This document shows positions 8,788 to 18,579 of a stretch of DNA of 64,000 bases, piece by piece. The position numbers and the translations under genes are program-made. How positions within the stretch are numbered: position 1 is the first letter of the stretch; every line of letters begins with the position of its first letter. A model generated the notes under the pieces. The model was not told the DNA's origin, searched no databases, and saw only the letters and a program-made list of their open reading frames with translations. Source of the DNA: Acidobacteriota bacterium (GTDB lineage Bacteria; Acidobacteriota; Blastocatellia; Pyrinomonadales; Pyrinomonadaceae); the NCBI GenBank assembly GCA_019639195.1, contig JAHBSI010000003.1, positions 186,001 through 250,000 on the forward strand. Reading direction: 5' to 3'.

Positions 8788-11416
8788 GAAAATTACTGTT
8801 CTCTCATTGCTGTTCGTACTGGCCGTTCTTAACGTTCCGACAGCGCGTGCGCAGGTTCGGCCCATTTATGATATGGGTGCGATCGGCCTGGGGCAGCAGC
8901 TGAAACGCCTGCAGACCACCGCAAGTGCGATGCACACAGGTGCTCATCCCGATGATGAAGATTCGAATCTGATCGCTTTCTTGGCTCGCGGCGAGTACGC
9001 GCGGACCGTCTATCTTGCCTTAAATCGCGGTGAAGGCGGCCAGAACGTGATCGGTCCGGAGCTGTTTGAACCATTGGGTGTGATCCGAACGGAAGAGCTT
9101 CTTCAAGCTCGGCGTCTCGATGGCGGCCAGCAGATGTTCACAAACGTGATGGATTACGGCTTCTCTAAAACCCGAGCCGAAGCGACGCGCATTTGGGGCG
9201 AACAGGCGACGCTCGCAGAAATGGTGCGCGCGATCCGAACTTTCAGGCCGCTCATCATTGTTTCGCGTTTCTCCGGAACACCCGCTGATGGTCATGGACA
9301 ACATCAGCTCGCAGGCTACCTGACACCGCTTGCATACAAGGCAGCAGCTGACCCGAACCAGTTTCCTGAACAGATCAAAGAAGGCTTGCTTCCGTGGCAG
9401 GCAAAGAAGCTCTACATGGGCCAGGGCTTTACCGCTCCCGAGGGCGAAAAGGTCTCGGTCACCGTCGATACGGGCCATTTCGACCAGCTTATCGGACGCT
9501 CTTACGCCGAGATCGCCAGTGAAGGCCGCAGCCAGCACAAGACGCAGGAAATGGGGACGATCGAGCGCCGCGGCGATCAGTTTTCGGGCGAAAAGCTGCT
9601 CGATTCGAAGGTACAGACAAGTTCGCCTGAGAATGACATCTTTGAAGGCATCGATACGTCGATCACAGGTATTGCGAAGATCACTGACGATAGCGAAGCG
9701 GGACTTGGTGATAAGCTCTCCGCACTTCAAGCGACCGCGAAGAAGGTCCTCGACGAATACAACGCCTACGACCCCGCAAAACTTATTCCGATCCTTGCAT
9801 TGGGCGTCAACCAGGCTCGCGATGCAAAGGATGCCGCGAAGAATCCGTATGCAAAGGCATTGATCGCTGAGAAGGAACAGGAATTTAGCCGTGCGCTTCA
9901 GCTTGCGGCAGGTGTCGTTGTCGATGCCCTGAGCGATACGGACACTATCGTTGCCGGTGATTCGACGGGCGTCTCGGTCAAGGTTTTTGGGAAAGCGGCC
10001 GCAGTGAAGAATGTGACTTTGAACACTCCTTCAGGTTGGAGCGTCGAAGCAGCATCTGAAGCAAAGCCCACGGGGAATTCGTTCTTCTTCCGAGCGGAGA
10101 AGGCCGATGCAGCGTCTTATTTTAAGCTGACCGCGGCCTCAAGCGCTGCGCCGACACAGCCTTACTGGCTTGAAAAGCCGCGTCACAACTTCACATTTGA
10201 CTGGAGTGCGGCCGATGCAGTTAAGAATGCGCCGTTCCAGCACAAATTAGTTACGGCGTCGGTCACGATGGGCATTGGTGGAGCGGATATCACCGTCGTT
10301 CAGCCGGTCGAATATCGCTTTGCGGACGACATCCGCGGCGAACTTCGCCGTGACCTCAATGTCGTGCCGCTTGTGACAGTTTCGCCTGATACTAACCTTC
10401 TGATCGTTCCTACATCACCGAAAGAACAGAAGCAACGTGTTGTTGTTTCGGTAACGAACCAGGCACCGCGTGAAACTAAGGGCTCCGTGAGCCTTGTGCT
10501 TCCTGCGGGTTGGGCCGCCGCACCTTCTTCTGCGGACTTTGACCTGATGGCAAAGAACGAAAAGACGGCTGTTACCTTCGACGTGACCGTGCCGGCGGGT
10601 GCCAAGGTCGGAAAATATGACGTTACCGTGAACGCAAAGGTCGGCGGTCAGGTCTTTGATAAGTCGATGCAGGAGATCGCTTATCCGCACATCCAGACAC
10701 ATCGTCGGTACACGACGGCCACGGTCGCAACGGAAGTTGTTGATCTTAAGGTCGCACCGGTTCGAGTCGGCTACATTATGGGCAGCGGCGACGCTGTTCC
10801 CGCGGCGATCAAACGCCTCGGGCTATCAGTCACGATGCTCGAAGAGAAGGATCTCGCGACCGGCGATCTTTCGAGCTTCGACACGATCGTCGTCGGGGTC
10901 CGAGCCTCGCAGGTTAGGCCTGATTTTGTTGCCAATAACGGCCGACTCCTTGATTTCGTCAAGAAAGGCGGCACGCTTATCGTGCAGTATCAGCAGAATC
11001 AGATCATTCAGAACGATATGCTGCCTTACCCTGCAAAGATGGATGGCGTCGTCAACGGTAAGCAGAGGATCTCGAATGTTCGCGTCGTAGATGAGACCGC
11101 GCCGGTCAAGATGCTCTTGCCGAACGATCCCATCTTCAGCTATCCGAACAAGATCGTTCAGAGCGATTGGGATAATTGGGTGCAGGAGCGGAATCTCTAC
11201 ACGCTTACGCAACTCGATCCGCAGTGGGTCGTTTTGACCGAGACGGCAGACGAAGGCGAGGCCCCCGTGAACGGCGGCCTTATCTACGCAAAACTCGGCA
11301 AGGGCACCTATGTTTATAACGCCTTTTCGTTCTTCCGACAGTTGCCGGTTGGAACTCCGGGTGCATATCGCATGCTCGCAAATATGCTGAGCTTGCCGAA
11401 GGCACCATCCAAATAA
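8771..11416 (+). CDS. Exported PIG-L family deacetylase with C-terminal NEW3-like and GATase-like domains
   Basis: The 881-residue protein has a signal peptide ([20 protein letters not shown], ending near ARA-Q). The PIG-L/LmbE metal site AHPDDED (58-64) and a second ligand motif HGQHQ near 178 follow. The middle part (about 400-650) has beta-rich NEW3-like segments ([19 protein letters not shown]). The last part (about 660-800, [20 protein letters not shown]) resembles a class I glutamine-amidotransferase-like fold. PIG-L enzymes remove N-acetyl groups from sugar conjugates with zinc; here the act is likely periplasmic. The start at 8771 is chosen because AAGGAGG lies six bases before it; the TTG at 8768 is not needed. 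It overlaps the symporter gene, supporting coupled deacetylation and uptake. Confidence 0.85.
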   Translation: MLSRFRKITVLSLLFVLAVLNVPTARAQVRPIYDMGAIGLGQQLKRLQTTASAMHTGAHPDDEDSNLIAFLARGEYARTVYLALNRGEGGQNVIGPELFEPLGVIRTEELLQARRLDGGQQMFTNVMDYGFSKTRAEATRIWGEQATLAEMVRAIRTFRPLIIVSRFSGTPADGHGQHQLAGYLTPLAYKAAADPNQFPEQIKEGLLPWQAKKLYMGQGFTAPEGEKVSVTVDTGHFDQLIGRSYAEIASEGRSQHKTQEMGTIERRGDQFSGEKLLDSKVQTSSPENDIFEGIDTSITGIAKITDDSEAGLGDKLSALQATAKKVLDEYNAYDPAKLIPILALGVNQARDAKDAAKNPYAKALIAEKEQEFSRALQLAAGVVVDALSDTDTIVAGDSTGVSVKVFGKAAAVKNVTLNTPSGWSVEAASEAKPTGNSFFFRAEKADAASYFKLTAASSAAPTQPYWLEKPRHNFTFDWSAADAVKNAPFQHKLVTASVTMGIGGADITVVQPVEYRFADDIRGELRRDLNVVPLVTVSPDTNLLIVPTSPKEQKQRVVVSVTNQAPRETKGSVSLVLPAGWAAAPSSADFDLMAKNEKTAVTFDVTVPAGAKVGKYDVTVNAKVGGQVFDKSMQEIAYPHIQTHRRYTTATVATEVVDLKVAPVRVGYIMGSGDAVPAAIKRLGLSVTMLEEKDLATGDLSSFDTIVVGVRASQVRPDFVANNGRLLDFVKKGGTLIVQYQQNQIIQNDMLPYPAKMDGVVNGKQRISNVRVVDETAPVKMLLPNDPIFSYPNKIVQSDWDNWVQERNLYTLTQLDPQWVVLTETADEGEAPVNGGLIYAKLGKGTYVYNAFSFFRQLPVGTPGAYRMLANMLSLPKAPSK

Positions 11417-11456
11417 GGCAAGCGGCCAGACAAAGGCCGAACAAGATGAAGGTAAT

Positions 11457-11494
11457 GGGCATCGCTCGCGAGGAAATTTAGTTGGACGATGCCC
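11457..11494. other. Inverted repeat in the argH leader
   Basis: GGGCATCG (11457-11464) pairs perfectly with CGATGCCC (11487-11494), enclosing a 22-base loop, between the deacetylase stop and the argH start. It may be a leader structure or a weak terminator. No T-run follows, so a terminator is less likely. Confidence 0.35.
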
Positions 11495-11526
11495 GTTGTC
11501 CTATCACAATTGAGAGAGAAATTATC

Positions 11527-13020
11527 GTGTCAGTTGAGTTAAAAAAAGAAAAATTTCCTGCACCGAGCTATACCGAAAATGTTCTTGCTGATTGTTTTGA
11601 GGATGCAAAGAGCTTCTTCCTCGAGGCGCTGATCGATGTTGATAATGCCCACGCGATAATGCTCGCAGAGCAGGAGATCATCTCGGATGCAGAGCTGAAG
11701 ATGCTGCTTGCCGCGATAAGCAAACTCGACCTCGATGCGATCCGGGCCGCAAAATACGATGGCTCGTACGAGGATCTGTTCTTCCTGCTTCAGCGTGAGA
11801 TCAAGGCGAACTGCGAGGACAAGGAAGTTGCCGGCAAGCTCCATACGGCACGCAGTCGCAACGACATTGACGTTACCATCTATCGGCTGCACCTGCGTAA
11901 GGTTGCGCTCAAACTTCTCAACGAAACAATGGCGCTTCGCGATGTTATGCTCGACCTCGCATCACAACATCACGAGACGCTCATACCGGCATACACGCAT
12001 ACTCAACCGGCTCAGCCATCGACGCTCGCACATTTTCTGCTTGCGATCGCCGAGAATCTTGGCCGCGATATTCGGCGGCTGCAGAGCGCGTTCGAGAATA
12101 TGAATTACAGTCCGCTCGGGGCGTGTGCGATCACGACGACGGGCTTCCCGATCAGCCGTGAACGTACCGCCGATCTTCTCGGGTTTAGTGCGCCGACCGT
12201 TAATTCGTATGCTTCGATCGCGTCGATCGATTACTTTACCGAGCTTCTCGGGGCCGTCAGCGCATTGCTCGTGAATGTCGGCAAGTTCGCACAGGAATTT
12301 CTCCTGATGGCGATGCAGGAGTTTGATGTGATCATCCTGTCGGACGGCTACGTGCAAGGCTCTTCGATAATGCCGCAGAAGCGGAATCCTGTCGCGATCG
12401 AGCATGTACGTGCGATTGCGAGCAAAGGCCTGGGCCAGGCTCTCGGCGTGTTGACAGCTGTTCACAATACGCCGTTTGGCGATATCAACGATTCCGAGGA
12501 CGACATACAGCCGCTTGTTTCAAGCGCCGTCCGTGATGCGACGCGTGCCGTCTCGCTGCTTGCGAACAGCCTGAAGGCCGCAACCTTCAAGACCGACACA
12601 CTTCGCCAGCGTGCCGAGGCGAATTTCATCACCGTAACCGAGCTTGCAGATACGATCGTCCGGCGGGAGGACCTATCCTTCCATGTTTCGCACAAGATCG
12701 TCGGTACTGCGGTAAAAGCCGCACTTGCGGTTGACAAGCACGAACTCTCCCCCGAGATCGTGCAGAATGCCGCCCGCGAAGTTCTCGGCCGCGACCTTTC
12801 AATGTCCTCGGACGAGATCACCGCAGCGCTTTCTGCCGAGAATTTTGTGAACATCCGCACAATCTACGGCGGCACGGCACCTGAGGAAACTCGACGTGCC
12901 TTGTCGGTCGAGAAGGAAAAAGGGTCCGCGGATCAGAAGTGGTTCGAGGCGAAGGAACAGCATCTTGCGGCCGCCGCCTCAACTCTAAAGGCGAAGATCG
13001 CCTCCGTCATCGACGGCTAA
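11527..13020 (+). CDS. argH: Argininosuccinate lyase (fumarase/aspartase superfamily)
   Basis: The 497-residue protein carries the superfamily signature GSSIMPQKRNP (the flexible catalytic loop with its Ser), the ArgH-type HTARSRNDID segment and the THTQPAQPSTLAHF region. ArgH splits argininosuccinate into arginine and fumarate, the last step of arginine synthesis, as a cytosolic tetramer. The usual length is about 460 residues, so this version is somewhat longer. The GTG at 11527 is chosen as the start because it follows GAGAGAGAAATTATC; a TTG at 11482 lies inside the leader inverted repeat. No other arginine genes are nearby, so a paralogous lyase acting on a related substrate remains possible. 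It converges with cysS, with one base between the stop codons. Confidence 0.85.
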   Translation: MSVELKKEKFPAPSYTENVLADCFEDAKSFFLEALIDVDNAHAIMLAEQEIISDAELKMLLAAISKLDLDAIRAAKYDGSYEDLFFLLQREIKANCEDKEVAGKLHTARSRNDIDVTIYRLHLRKVALKLLNETMALRDVMLDLASQHHETLIPAYTHTQPAQPSTLAHFLLAIAENLGRDIRRLQSAFENMNYSPLGACAITTTGFPISRERTADLLGFSAPTVNSYASIASIDYFTELLGAVSALLVNVGKFAQEFLLMAMQEFDVIILSDGYVQGSSIMPQKRNPVAIEHVRAIASKGLGQALGVLTAVHNTPFGDINDSEDDIQPLVSSAVRDATRAVSLLANSLKAATFKTDTLRQRAEANFITVTELADTIVRREDLSFHVSHKIVGTAVKAALAVDKHELSPEIVQNAAREVLGRDLSMSSDEITAALSAENFVNIRTIYGGTAPEETRRALSVEKEKGSADQKWFEAKEQHLAAAASTLKAKIASVIDG

Positions 13021-13021
13021 G

Positions 13022-14413
13022 TTATTTTCGTTTCCAGCGTACGCCGAAAGGTGTGTCTTCCAGGACGAATCCGCGATCGCAAAGCTCGTCGCGGATCTCG
13101 TCCGAACGTCCAAAATCCCGCGATCTTCGAGCATCATTCCGCTGCTTTATCAGAGCCGCGATATCAGCCGGCAGCCATTCTTTCTCAGCTCGACAAAAGA
13201 TGCCGAGAACTCCGTCGAAGGCTTCGAGTGCCTTAAAGACCGACCGTCGATCCTCGCTTCGGAGAGTTTGGTTAGAAAGGGAGATGTTGACCTCGCGGAT
13301 CAGAGAATGGAGGGCGGCAAGAGCGGCCGAAGTATTAAGGTTGTTGTCCATCGCCGCTTCAAAATCCGACTTGAACGTATCGACCGTCTTTTGAAAATCT
13401 GGTGTTTCGCCCTCAGCAAGATGCTCGTCGCGAAACCGTCGAAAAAAATCGTGCAGCCTTGTGATCGTAGCCTGTGCACCGTGAAGATTTTCATCGGTAA
13501 AATTCAGGGGCTTGTCGAAAGGAACTGAGAGGAGAAGATAGCGTACCGCAAGCGGGCTGACACCAAGCTCTGTAATATCGCGAAGCGTCAGGACATTGTT
13601 GGATGTCTTCGACATTCGCTCATCGTTGACGTTAAGAACTTCGCCGTGCAGCCAGTAACGCACGAAAGGCTTGCCTGTTGCACCTTCGGACTGCGCGATC
13701 TCGTTCTCGTGATGCGGGAATTTCAGATCGACGCCGCCAACGTGTATGTCAAAGGTCTCGCCAAGGAATTCCATCGCCATCGCTGAACATTCGATATGCC
13801 ATCCCGGACGTCCGCGGCCGAACGGAGCATCCCAGCCGACGGGCTCATCTTCGTGAACCGCCTTCCAAAGCACAAAGTCGCAGGCGTTCACTTTCCTATA
13901 ACGGTCCGCGTCCATTCGTTCACAATCGAATGGCGACTCAACGGTCAATCGGCAGAGCTTGCCATAGCCCGGAAATGACGCGATCCGATAATAGACCGAG
14001 CCGTTGGACTCGTAGGCGTGGCCTTTTTCGATCAATTTCTCGATCAGCCGAATGATCTGCGGAATGTGCTCGGTCGCACGCGGCGTGTATTCCGGACGTT
14101 CGCAATTCAGAGCGTCGATGTCTTCCCAAAAGACCTCGACGAAATGGCGCGTCAGCTCATCGAGCGAGATGCCTTGGCGTTCAGCCTCCGCGATCGTACG
14201 GTCGTTGACGTCTGTCAGGTTCATCACCTGCCTGACCTCGTAACCTTTATGTTTTAGATAACGACGAAGAACATCGCCAAAGATAAACGTGCGGAAGTTG
14301 CCGATATGAGCAAAATTCCAGACCGTGGGCCCGCAAGTGTACATTTTCACTTCGCCGCCGATCGGCTCAAATTCCTCGATCTCATTCGTCAGAGAATTGC
14401 GAAATTTCAGCAT
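13022..14413 (-). CDS. cysS: Cysteinyl-tRNA synthetase
   Basis: The 463-residue protein matches class I CysRS in length (about 460). The first zinc ligand and HIGH-type motif are in CGPTVWNFAHIGNFRTF. The remaining zinc ligands lie in HIECSAMAM and PHHENEIAQSE, and the KMSKS-type loop is RMSKTSNNVL. It charges tRNA-Cys with cysteine in the cytosol. The ATG at 14413 (MLKFRNSLTNEIEEF) fits the known N-terminus of the family; a TTG seven codons earlier is improbable. It is convergent with argH and divergent from the ECF sigma gene. Confidence 0.97.
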   Translation of the reverse strand: MLKFRNSLTNEIEEFEPIGGEVKMYTCGPTVWNFAHIGNFRTFIFGDVLRRYLKHKGYEVRQVMNLTDVNDRTIAEAERQGISLDELTRHFVEVFWEDIDALNCERPEYTPRATEHIPQIIRLIEKLIEKGHAYESNGSVYYRIASFPGYGKLCRLTVESPFDCERMDADRYRKVNACDFVLWKAVHEDEPVGWDAPFGRGRPGWHIECSAMAMEFLGETFDIHVGGVDLKFPHHENEIAQSEGATGKPFVRYWLHGEVLNVNDERMSKTSNNVLTLRDITELGVSPLAVRYLLLSVPFDKPLNFTDENLHGAQATITRLHDFFRRFRDEHLAEGETPDFQKTVDTFKSDFEAAMDNNLNTSAALAALHSLIREVNISLSNQTLRSEDRRSVFKALEAFDGVLGIFCRAEKEWLPADIAALIKQRNDARRSRDFGRSDEIRDELCDRGFVLEDTPFGVRWKRK

Positions 14414-14602
14414 AAAACACTCGGGCGCCGGCAAAGGCCTTGATGTCTCGATTATACGCAGGTTTTGTCGTAATGGGAAAAAAGGAATTCTGAGGCCCGC
14501 GAGCCTCGGAATTGCCGTTTCGGCGGCTTTCGATGTTGGCCGGCTCCTAGATCAAGCCCGCCGGAAATTTTTTCTTTACCTTTTTTGAAAAAAAAGACTA
14601 AA

Positions 14603-15349
14603 ATGTGGGCAGTAGAAGCAACTCTTTATACGAGGTCGAACATCATAGCCCACGAAGAAGTATTACAATCAGGCAGCGATCTAATAGGTTCGACTATGGA
14701 TATTGCAACATTGGCGATCGATTCGAATGTCGCCCATGGGCTTGAGAACGCCCGAGTCGGTGTTCTTCAGTCTCCCGTAAAGACCGAAATTGATGTCAAC
14801 GCAGAGGCTCCGGATCTGGAGCTTTGCAAAATGGCGGCAGAGGGCAGCCTTGAGGCTTTCGAGGTGATCTATTCGCGGTATCACCGCCGGACATACAGCC
14901 TCGCGCTCAGGATGACCGGCAGCCAGACCGACGCCGAGGACCTCACACAGGAAGTTTTTGTTCAGCTTTTTAAGAAGATCGGCAGTTTTCGTGGTGATTC
15001 TGCGTTCTCGACATGGCTGCACAGAATGACGGTAAATCAGGTGCTTATGCACTTCAGGCGACGGACCGTTAAGAACGAACGCACGAGTGATGACGGTGAT
15101 ATGCCGGAACAGACAGTCCTCGGCAGCGCAAATCCCGGCAAGATGCAGGTCGTTGACCGCATTGCACTAAAGAATGCGATCGCTGAGCTGCCGGACGGTT
15201 ACCGGAACGTGTTTATCCTCCACGATGTGAACGGTTTTGAGCACGAAGAGGTGGCAAAGCGCCTCGGGATATCGGTCGGGACGTCAAAGTCGCAGCTACA
15301 CAAGGCAAGGCTGAAACTTCGCGGCCTGCTTGTACAAGTTAAGAGTTAG
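14603..15349 (+). CDS. ECF-type RNA polymerase sigma factor
   Basis: The protein has sigma-70 region 2 ([19 protein letters not shown] followed by the [10 protein letters not shown] helix) and region 4 ([29 protein letters not shown], then [15 protein letters not shown]). It lacks regions 1.1 and 3, as in ECF sigma factors. Those direct RNA polymerase to small stress regulons and are usually held by a membrane anti-sigma factor. The likely anti-sigma gene follows 170 bases downstream. The start is uncertain: ATG at 14603 gives 248 residues with a long unmatched N-terminus, and ATG at 14697 gives 217, closer to the family. Neither has a clear ribosome-binding site. A terminator sits between this gene and the anti-sigma gene, which is unusual. 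Confidence 0.85.
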   Translation: MWAVEATLYTRSNIIAHEEVLQSGSDLIGSTMDIATLAIDSNVAHGLENARVGVLQSPVKTEIDVNAEAPDLELCKMAAEGSLEAFEVIYSRYHRRTYSLALRMTGSQTDAEDLTQEVFVQLFKKIGSFRGDSAFSTWLHRMTVNQVLMHFRRRTVKNERTSDDGDMPEQTVLGSANPGKMQVVDRIALKNAIAELPDGYRNVFILHDVNGFEHEEVAKRLGISVGTSKSQLHKARLKLRGLLVQVKS

Positions 15350-15371
15350 AAAGCCAAGATCCCGAATAAAG

Positions 15372-15409
15372 ACACGAACGCCGAAAATATGGCTCAGTTC
15401 GTGTTTTTT
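15372..15409 (+). terminator. Rho-independent terminator between sigma and anti-sigma genes
   Basis: ACACGAAC (15372-15379) pairs with GTTCGTGT (15397-15404) across a 17-base loop and is followed at once by TTTTT. It would reduce or stop read-through from the sigma gene into the anti-sigma gene. Confidence 0.7.
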
Positions 15410-15518
15410 ATTGCGTTTGACGTCTTTCGCAAAGGCAACCAAAAGCCTGTAACGCTAATCTATCTTAAGTTAGAGAGTTGCCGGGCGAAATTTGCCCCGC
15501 AGAAGGCATTAAGCAGGA

Positions 15519-16244
15519 ATGAATTGCGAAGAGTGCAGATCCACTATCAGCCCGTTTCTCGACAACGAGCTTGATCCGGCACTTGCGGACGGAGTTCGCG
15601 AGCATCTAGCGATCTGCCTGGAATGCTCGGCCGTCTGTGAGGATCTGGCGGCGATCTTCGATGTTTGCCGTGCCGATGGTGAAGACCTGCTTACCCCGCC
15701 AAATTCACCGGCCCTTTGGCGACGGATCAGCAACGTGATCGAGAGTGAGGTAAAGCCTTCGCCTCCGCAAGTTGAGCCGGAACAGTCGTCACGTCGATTC
15801 TGGCGGTTTTCGCTGCCCCAGCTTGCGGCCGGTTTCGCATTGATCGCGGTGGTGAGTTCACTGCTTACCATCATCGGTATCCGGGCCTATTCGCGTCCTG
15901 AAGCGGCCGCCTCGTCGCTGCGTTCCTCTGCCGAAGAGACGACAATGGAGAAAGTGCTCGGCAAGCTCGGGCTTATCTCAACTCCTCAACAAGCCCGCGA
16001 AAAGCATTTTGCCGAACAGCAAAAGGCGATCGACTACTGGAACGCTCGCGTTGCGATGCGTCGTGCCGAATGGAACGAAAAGACGCGTGAGGCCTTTGAC
16101 CGCAATATGCGTGTGATCGACGAATCCGTCGCACAATATACGAATATCCTCAAACAGGATCCGGAGGATGACCTCTCTGCAGAGATGCTTGATTCCGTAT
16201 TAACGGATAAAATGAATCTTTTGCGTGACTTCTCGGATCTTTAG
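15519..16244 (+). CDS. Membrane anti-sigma factor with zinc-binding (ZAS) domain
   Basis: The N-terminus MNCEECRSTISPFLDNELD and the following HLAICLEC (the HxxxCxxC motif) form the zinc-binding anti-sigma domain (about residues 1-45). A single transmembrane span lies near residues 108-128, and a helical, charged C-terminal part of about 110 residues is predicted to be outside the membrane. Such proteins sequester their cognate ECF sigma factor until a signal alters or degrades them. The partner is presumably the sigma factor just upstream. The C-terminal half contains EKVLGKLGLIS and a repeated charged helix similar in style to the second anti-sigma factor at 44.8 kb. The DUF4097 gene starts four bases after its stop, so the two are cotranscribed. 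Confidence 0.85.
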   Translation: MNCEECRSTISPFLDNELDPALADGVREHLAICLECSAVCEDLAAIFDVCRADGEDLLTPPNSPALWRRISNVIESEVKPSPPQVEPEQSSRRFWRFSLPQLAAGFALIAVVSSLLTIIGIRAYSRPEAAASSLRSSAEETTMEKVLGKLGLISTPQQAREKHFAEQQKAIDYWNARVAMRRAEWNEKTREAFDRNMRVIDESVAQYTNILKQDPEDDLSAEMLDSVLTDKMNLLRDFSDL

Positions 16245-16248
16245 CACA

Positions 16249-17013
16249 ATGTCTTTTTGCTCCAAGCTTTTCAGCTTCCTACAGCCGGCTTTCAGATCAA
16301 TGGCTGTCGCGGCTCTGCTTACGGCCCTCGCACTCTCGGCGGCGGCGCAGAAGAAATTCTCAAGGACATATCCGGCACCAAATAACGTTCGCCTTCAGCT
16401 GATGAACAAGAGCGGCACGGTTACGGTCGAGGGCTGGAACCGTGCTGAGATCCAGATCGTCGCAACGCTTGAAGCCCCCGCGGCCAATGTCTCTCCGCAG
16501 AATCTCTCAGGCACCATCGTCATCAATCTCGTCAAAGATAATCAGGATCGCGGTGACATCGGGAATGTGAATTTTCTCGTTCGCGTGCCGTACACCACGA
16601 TGGTCGATATTGAGACACGTATGGGAAACCTGAATGTTTCGAATGTTCGCGGCGGCCTTGTGCGTGCACGAATATCGACCGAGGGCGACATCACGCTTAC
16701 AAATATCGGGGCAAGTGCCGTTTCGGCAGAAAATGTTACGGGTGATATTTTCTACGATGGTGAGATCGTCGCGGGCGGAACGTATAGATTTTCGTCGACA
16801 CGCGGTGCGATCAACCTGCGGATCCCGTTCAATTCCTCATTCCGCGTTGTTGCGACCGCACCGACGACCCGCAACATTTCGCTCGGAGCATTTGGCGGCG
16901 GCGGAATAAATTTCATCGGTGACGGACGCCGCGTTGTCGGCAAATTCGGCGATGGAAGCGCAACTCTCTCTGTTACCAATCAGCAGGGCAGTATTTCGTT
17001 CTTCCGGCGATAG
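16249..17013 (+). CDS. Exported DUF4097-type beta-helix protein
   Basis: The 254-residue protein begins with a signal peptide (about residues 1-34, ending near SAAAQ). Repeated short beta strands follow, such as VRLQLMNKSGTVTVEGWN, IETRMGNLNVSNVRGGL, ARISTEGDITLTNIG and FSSTRGAINLRIP. This alternating pattern is the DUF4097 fold, a right-handed beta-helix seen in putative adhesins. The biochemical role of the family is not established. It starts four bases after the anti-sigma stop, so it may belong to the sigma-factor output or sensing module. A homologous protein follows at 17108 and a third lies in the second sigma module at 43.8 kb. Confidence 0.75.
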   Translation: MSFCSKLFSFLQPAFRSMAVAALLTALALSAAAQKKFSRTYPAPNNVRLQLMNKSGTVTVEGWNRAEIQIVATLEAPAANVSPQNLSGTIVINLVKDNQDRGDIGNVNFLVRVPYTTMVDIETRMGNLNVSNVRGGLVRARISTEGDITLTNIGASAVSAENVTGDIFYDGEIVAGGTYRFSSTRGAINLRIPFNSSFRVVATAPTTRNISLGAFGGGGINFIGDGRRVVGKFGDGSATLSVTNQQGSISFFRR

Positions 17014-17107
17014 TTTTTATCCGTCTTGTTTCCTAAATACCGACGAATCCTGTTAGAATTCGCATATCAAGCGGCCCTGTAAAGGGAAGCGAGCAACCCC
17101 TAAAAAT

Positions 17108-17950
17108 ATGATCAGACAAACCTTAAGGATATTGAGCGCCGCCGTGGTCATATTTGCCGCCGCCGGCCTTTTGATCGGCCAGACGGATGGCCTGAAACGT
17201 TCGACGACGAAGACAGACAGGTTTGATTTCGGCGCAGGCGGGACGGTTGTTATCCAGGGGGCGCCCAACGGCTCGGTCAAGGTAACAGGGTCGCGGAACA
17301 GCGAGATATCGATCTCCGCTGTTATCGAAGTTTGGGGTGCCAGCGAGCAGGAGCTCGAACAGGTCACGAATCTTACCGGCTTTGTGCTGCAGGAAAGTAC
17401 GAGCCGCATCAATCTTCTCAGCATCGGCCCCGACAACCGGAAGGCCGCGAAAAAAGCTGATCGAAAGCTCCTTAAGAATCTTGGCGGGATCCCGTACAGC
17501 ATCAGCTATACGATAAGCGTGCCGCAGTATTGCGATGTGGAGATCAACGCAGGCAAAGGCGATATATCGGTATCGGGTATCGACGGCGACCTTCGCATCA
17601 ACGGCCTCGAATCGAACGTTGATATCAAGCTCGTAAGCGGTACACTCGCCGCCACGATCGGCAAGGGGAGTGTTGAATTTACAATGCCGAATCAGGCATG
17701 GCGTGGGAGCACGATCGACGTGCAGGTTGCGACGGGTACGCTGACCGCTCACCTGCCGCGTGCATTGAGTGCGGACCTTACGGCCGTCATCCTTCGAAGC
17801 GGCTCGATAAAGAACGATCTTACGATCCTGAAGCCTCGTGTGCGAAACGTGCCATTTACCGATAGGGGCATTGCGGGACGTGCGGGCAACGGCGGCACCC
17901 TTGTGAAGCTGACGGTCGGAGACGGAACGCTTTCGCTGCTGCCGCTTTAG
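17108..17950 (+). CDS. Second exported DUF4097-like protein of the module
   Basis: The 280-residue protein has a signal peptide (MIRQTLRILSAAVVIFAAAG, ending near GLLIGQ). A beta-strand-rich body follows with the same repeat grammar as its neighbour: VVIQGAPNGSVKVTGSRNSE, CDVEINAGKGDISVSGIDG, LRINGLESNVDIKLVSG and TLAATIGKGSVEF. It is probably periplasmic or surface-located. It lies 94 bases after the preceding DUF4097 gene and 11 bases before dcd. No catalytic motif is visible, so a structural or envelope-sensing role is only inference. Confidence 0.7.
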   Translation: MIRQTLRILSAAVVIFAAAGLLIGQTDGLKRSTTKTDRFDFGAGGTVVIQGAPNGSVKVTGSRNSEISISAVIEVWGASEQELEQVTNLTGFVLQESTSRINLLSIGPDNRKAAKKADRKLLKNLGGIPYSISYTISVPQYCDVEINAGKGDISVSGIDGDLRINGLESNVDIKLVSGTLAATIGKGSVEFTMPNQAWRGSTIDVQVATGTLTAHLPRALSADLTAVILRSGSIKNDLTILKPRVRNVPFTDRGIAGRAGNGGTLVKLTVGDGTLSLLPL

Positions 17951-17961
17951 ACAAGAATTTT

Positions 17962-18555
17962 ATGGCGATCAAATCAGATCTATGGCTTAGGAAAATGGCA
18001 GAGGAACACGCGATGATCACGCCGTTCCTTCCAGAGCTGGTTCGCGAAGCGAACGGTAGCAAGATCATCTCGGCCGGAGCGTCGAGCTATGGCTATGATA
18101 TGCGGCTTGCCGACGACGGCTTTCGCATCTTTTCGTCCGTACACGCAAAGGAGATCGACCCAAAGCGTTTTGACGAACAATATTCGCTGATCGAACCCGA
18201 GCTTCACGATGCCGAGGACGGTTCGCGGTATTATCTTTTGCCGCCGCATCATTACGGGCTTGGTGTTACGGTCGAGACCTTCAAGATGCCTCGGAATGTG
18301 ACGGGCGTTGCACTCGGCAAATCGACTTACGCCCGTGCCGGCCTGCTTGTGAACACTACGCCGCTCGAGGCCGGTTGGACCGGCCGCCTTGTTGTCGAGA
18401 TCGCAAACCTCGCGAACCTGCCGCTCCGCGTCTATGTCAACGAAGGCATTGGCCAGATACTTTTCTTTGAATCAGATGAAGACTGTGCCGTTTCATACGA
18501 CGATCGCGGCGGCAAGTATCAAGGCCAAACGGGATTGACCTTTGCAAAGGTCTGA
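17962..18555 (+). CDS. dcd: dCTP deaminase
   Basis: The 197-residue length and the motifs SAGASSYGYDMRL, GVALGKSTYARAGLLVNTTP with LEAGWTGRLVVEIAN, and NEGIGQILFF match dCTP deaminase. The enzyme converts dCTP to dUTP as a cytosolic trimer; dUTPase then supplies dUMP for thymidylate. The Glu in LEAGWTG is the expected catalytic residue. Some Dcd proteins are bifunctional DCD-DUT enzymes, and sequence inspection alone does not exclude that here. It starts 11 bases after the DUF4097 gene, so it may be transcribed with the module, though its function is housekeeping. A terminator follows. Confidence 0.92.
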   Translation: MAIKSDLWLRKMAEEHAMITPFLPELVREANGSKIISAGASSYGYDMRLADDGFRIFSSVHAKEIDPKRFDEQYSLIEPELHDAEDGSRYYLLPPHHYGLGVTVETFKMPRNVTGVALGKSTYARAGLLVNTTPLEAGWTGRLVVEIANLANLPLRVYVNEGIGQILFFESDEDCAVSYDDRGGKYQGQTGLTFAKV

Positions 18556-18579
18556 TGCCGGAAAATACTTAACAGTATT

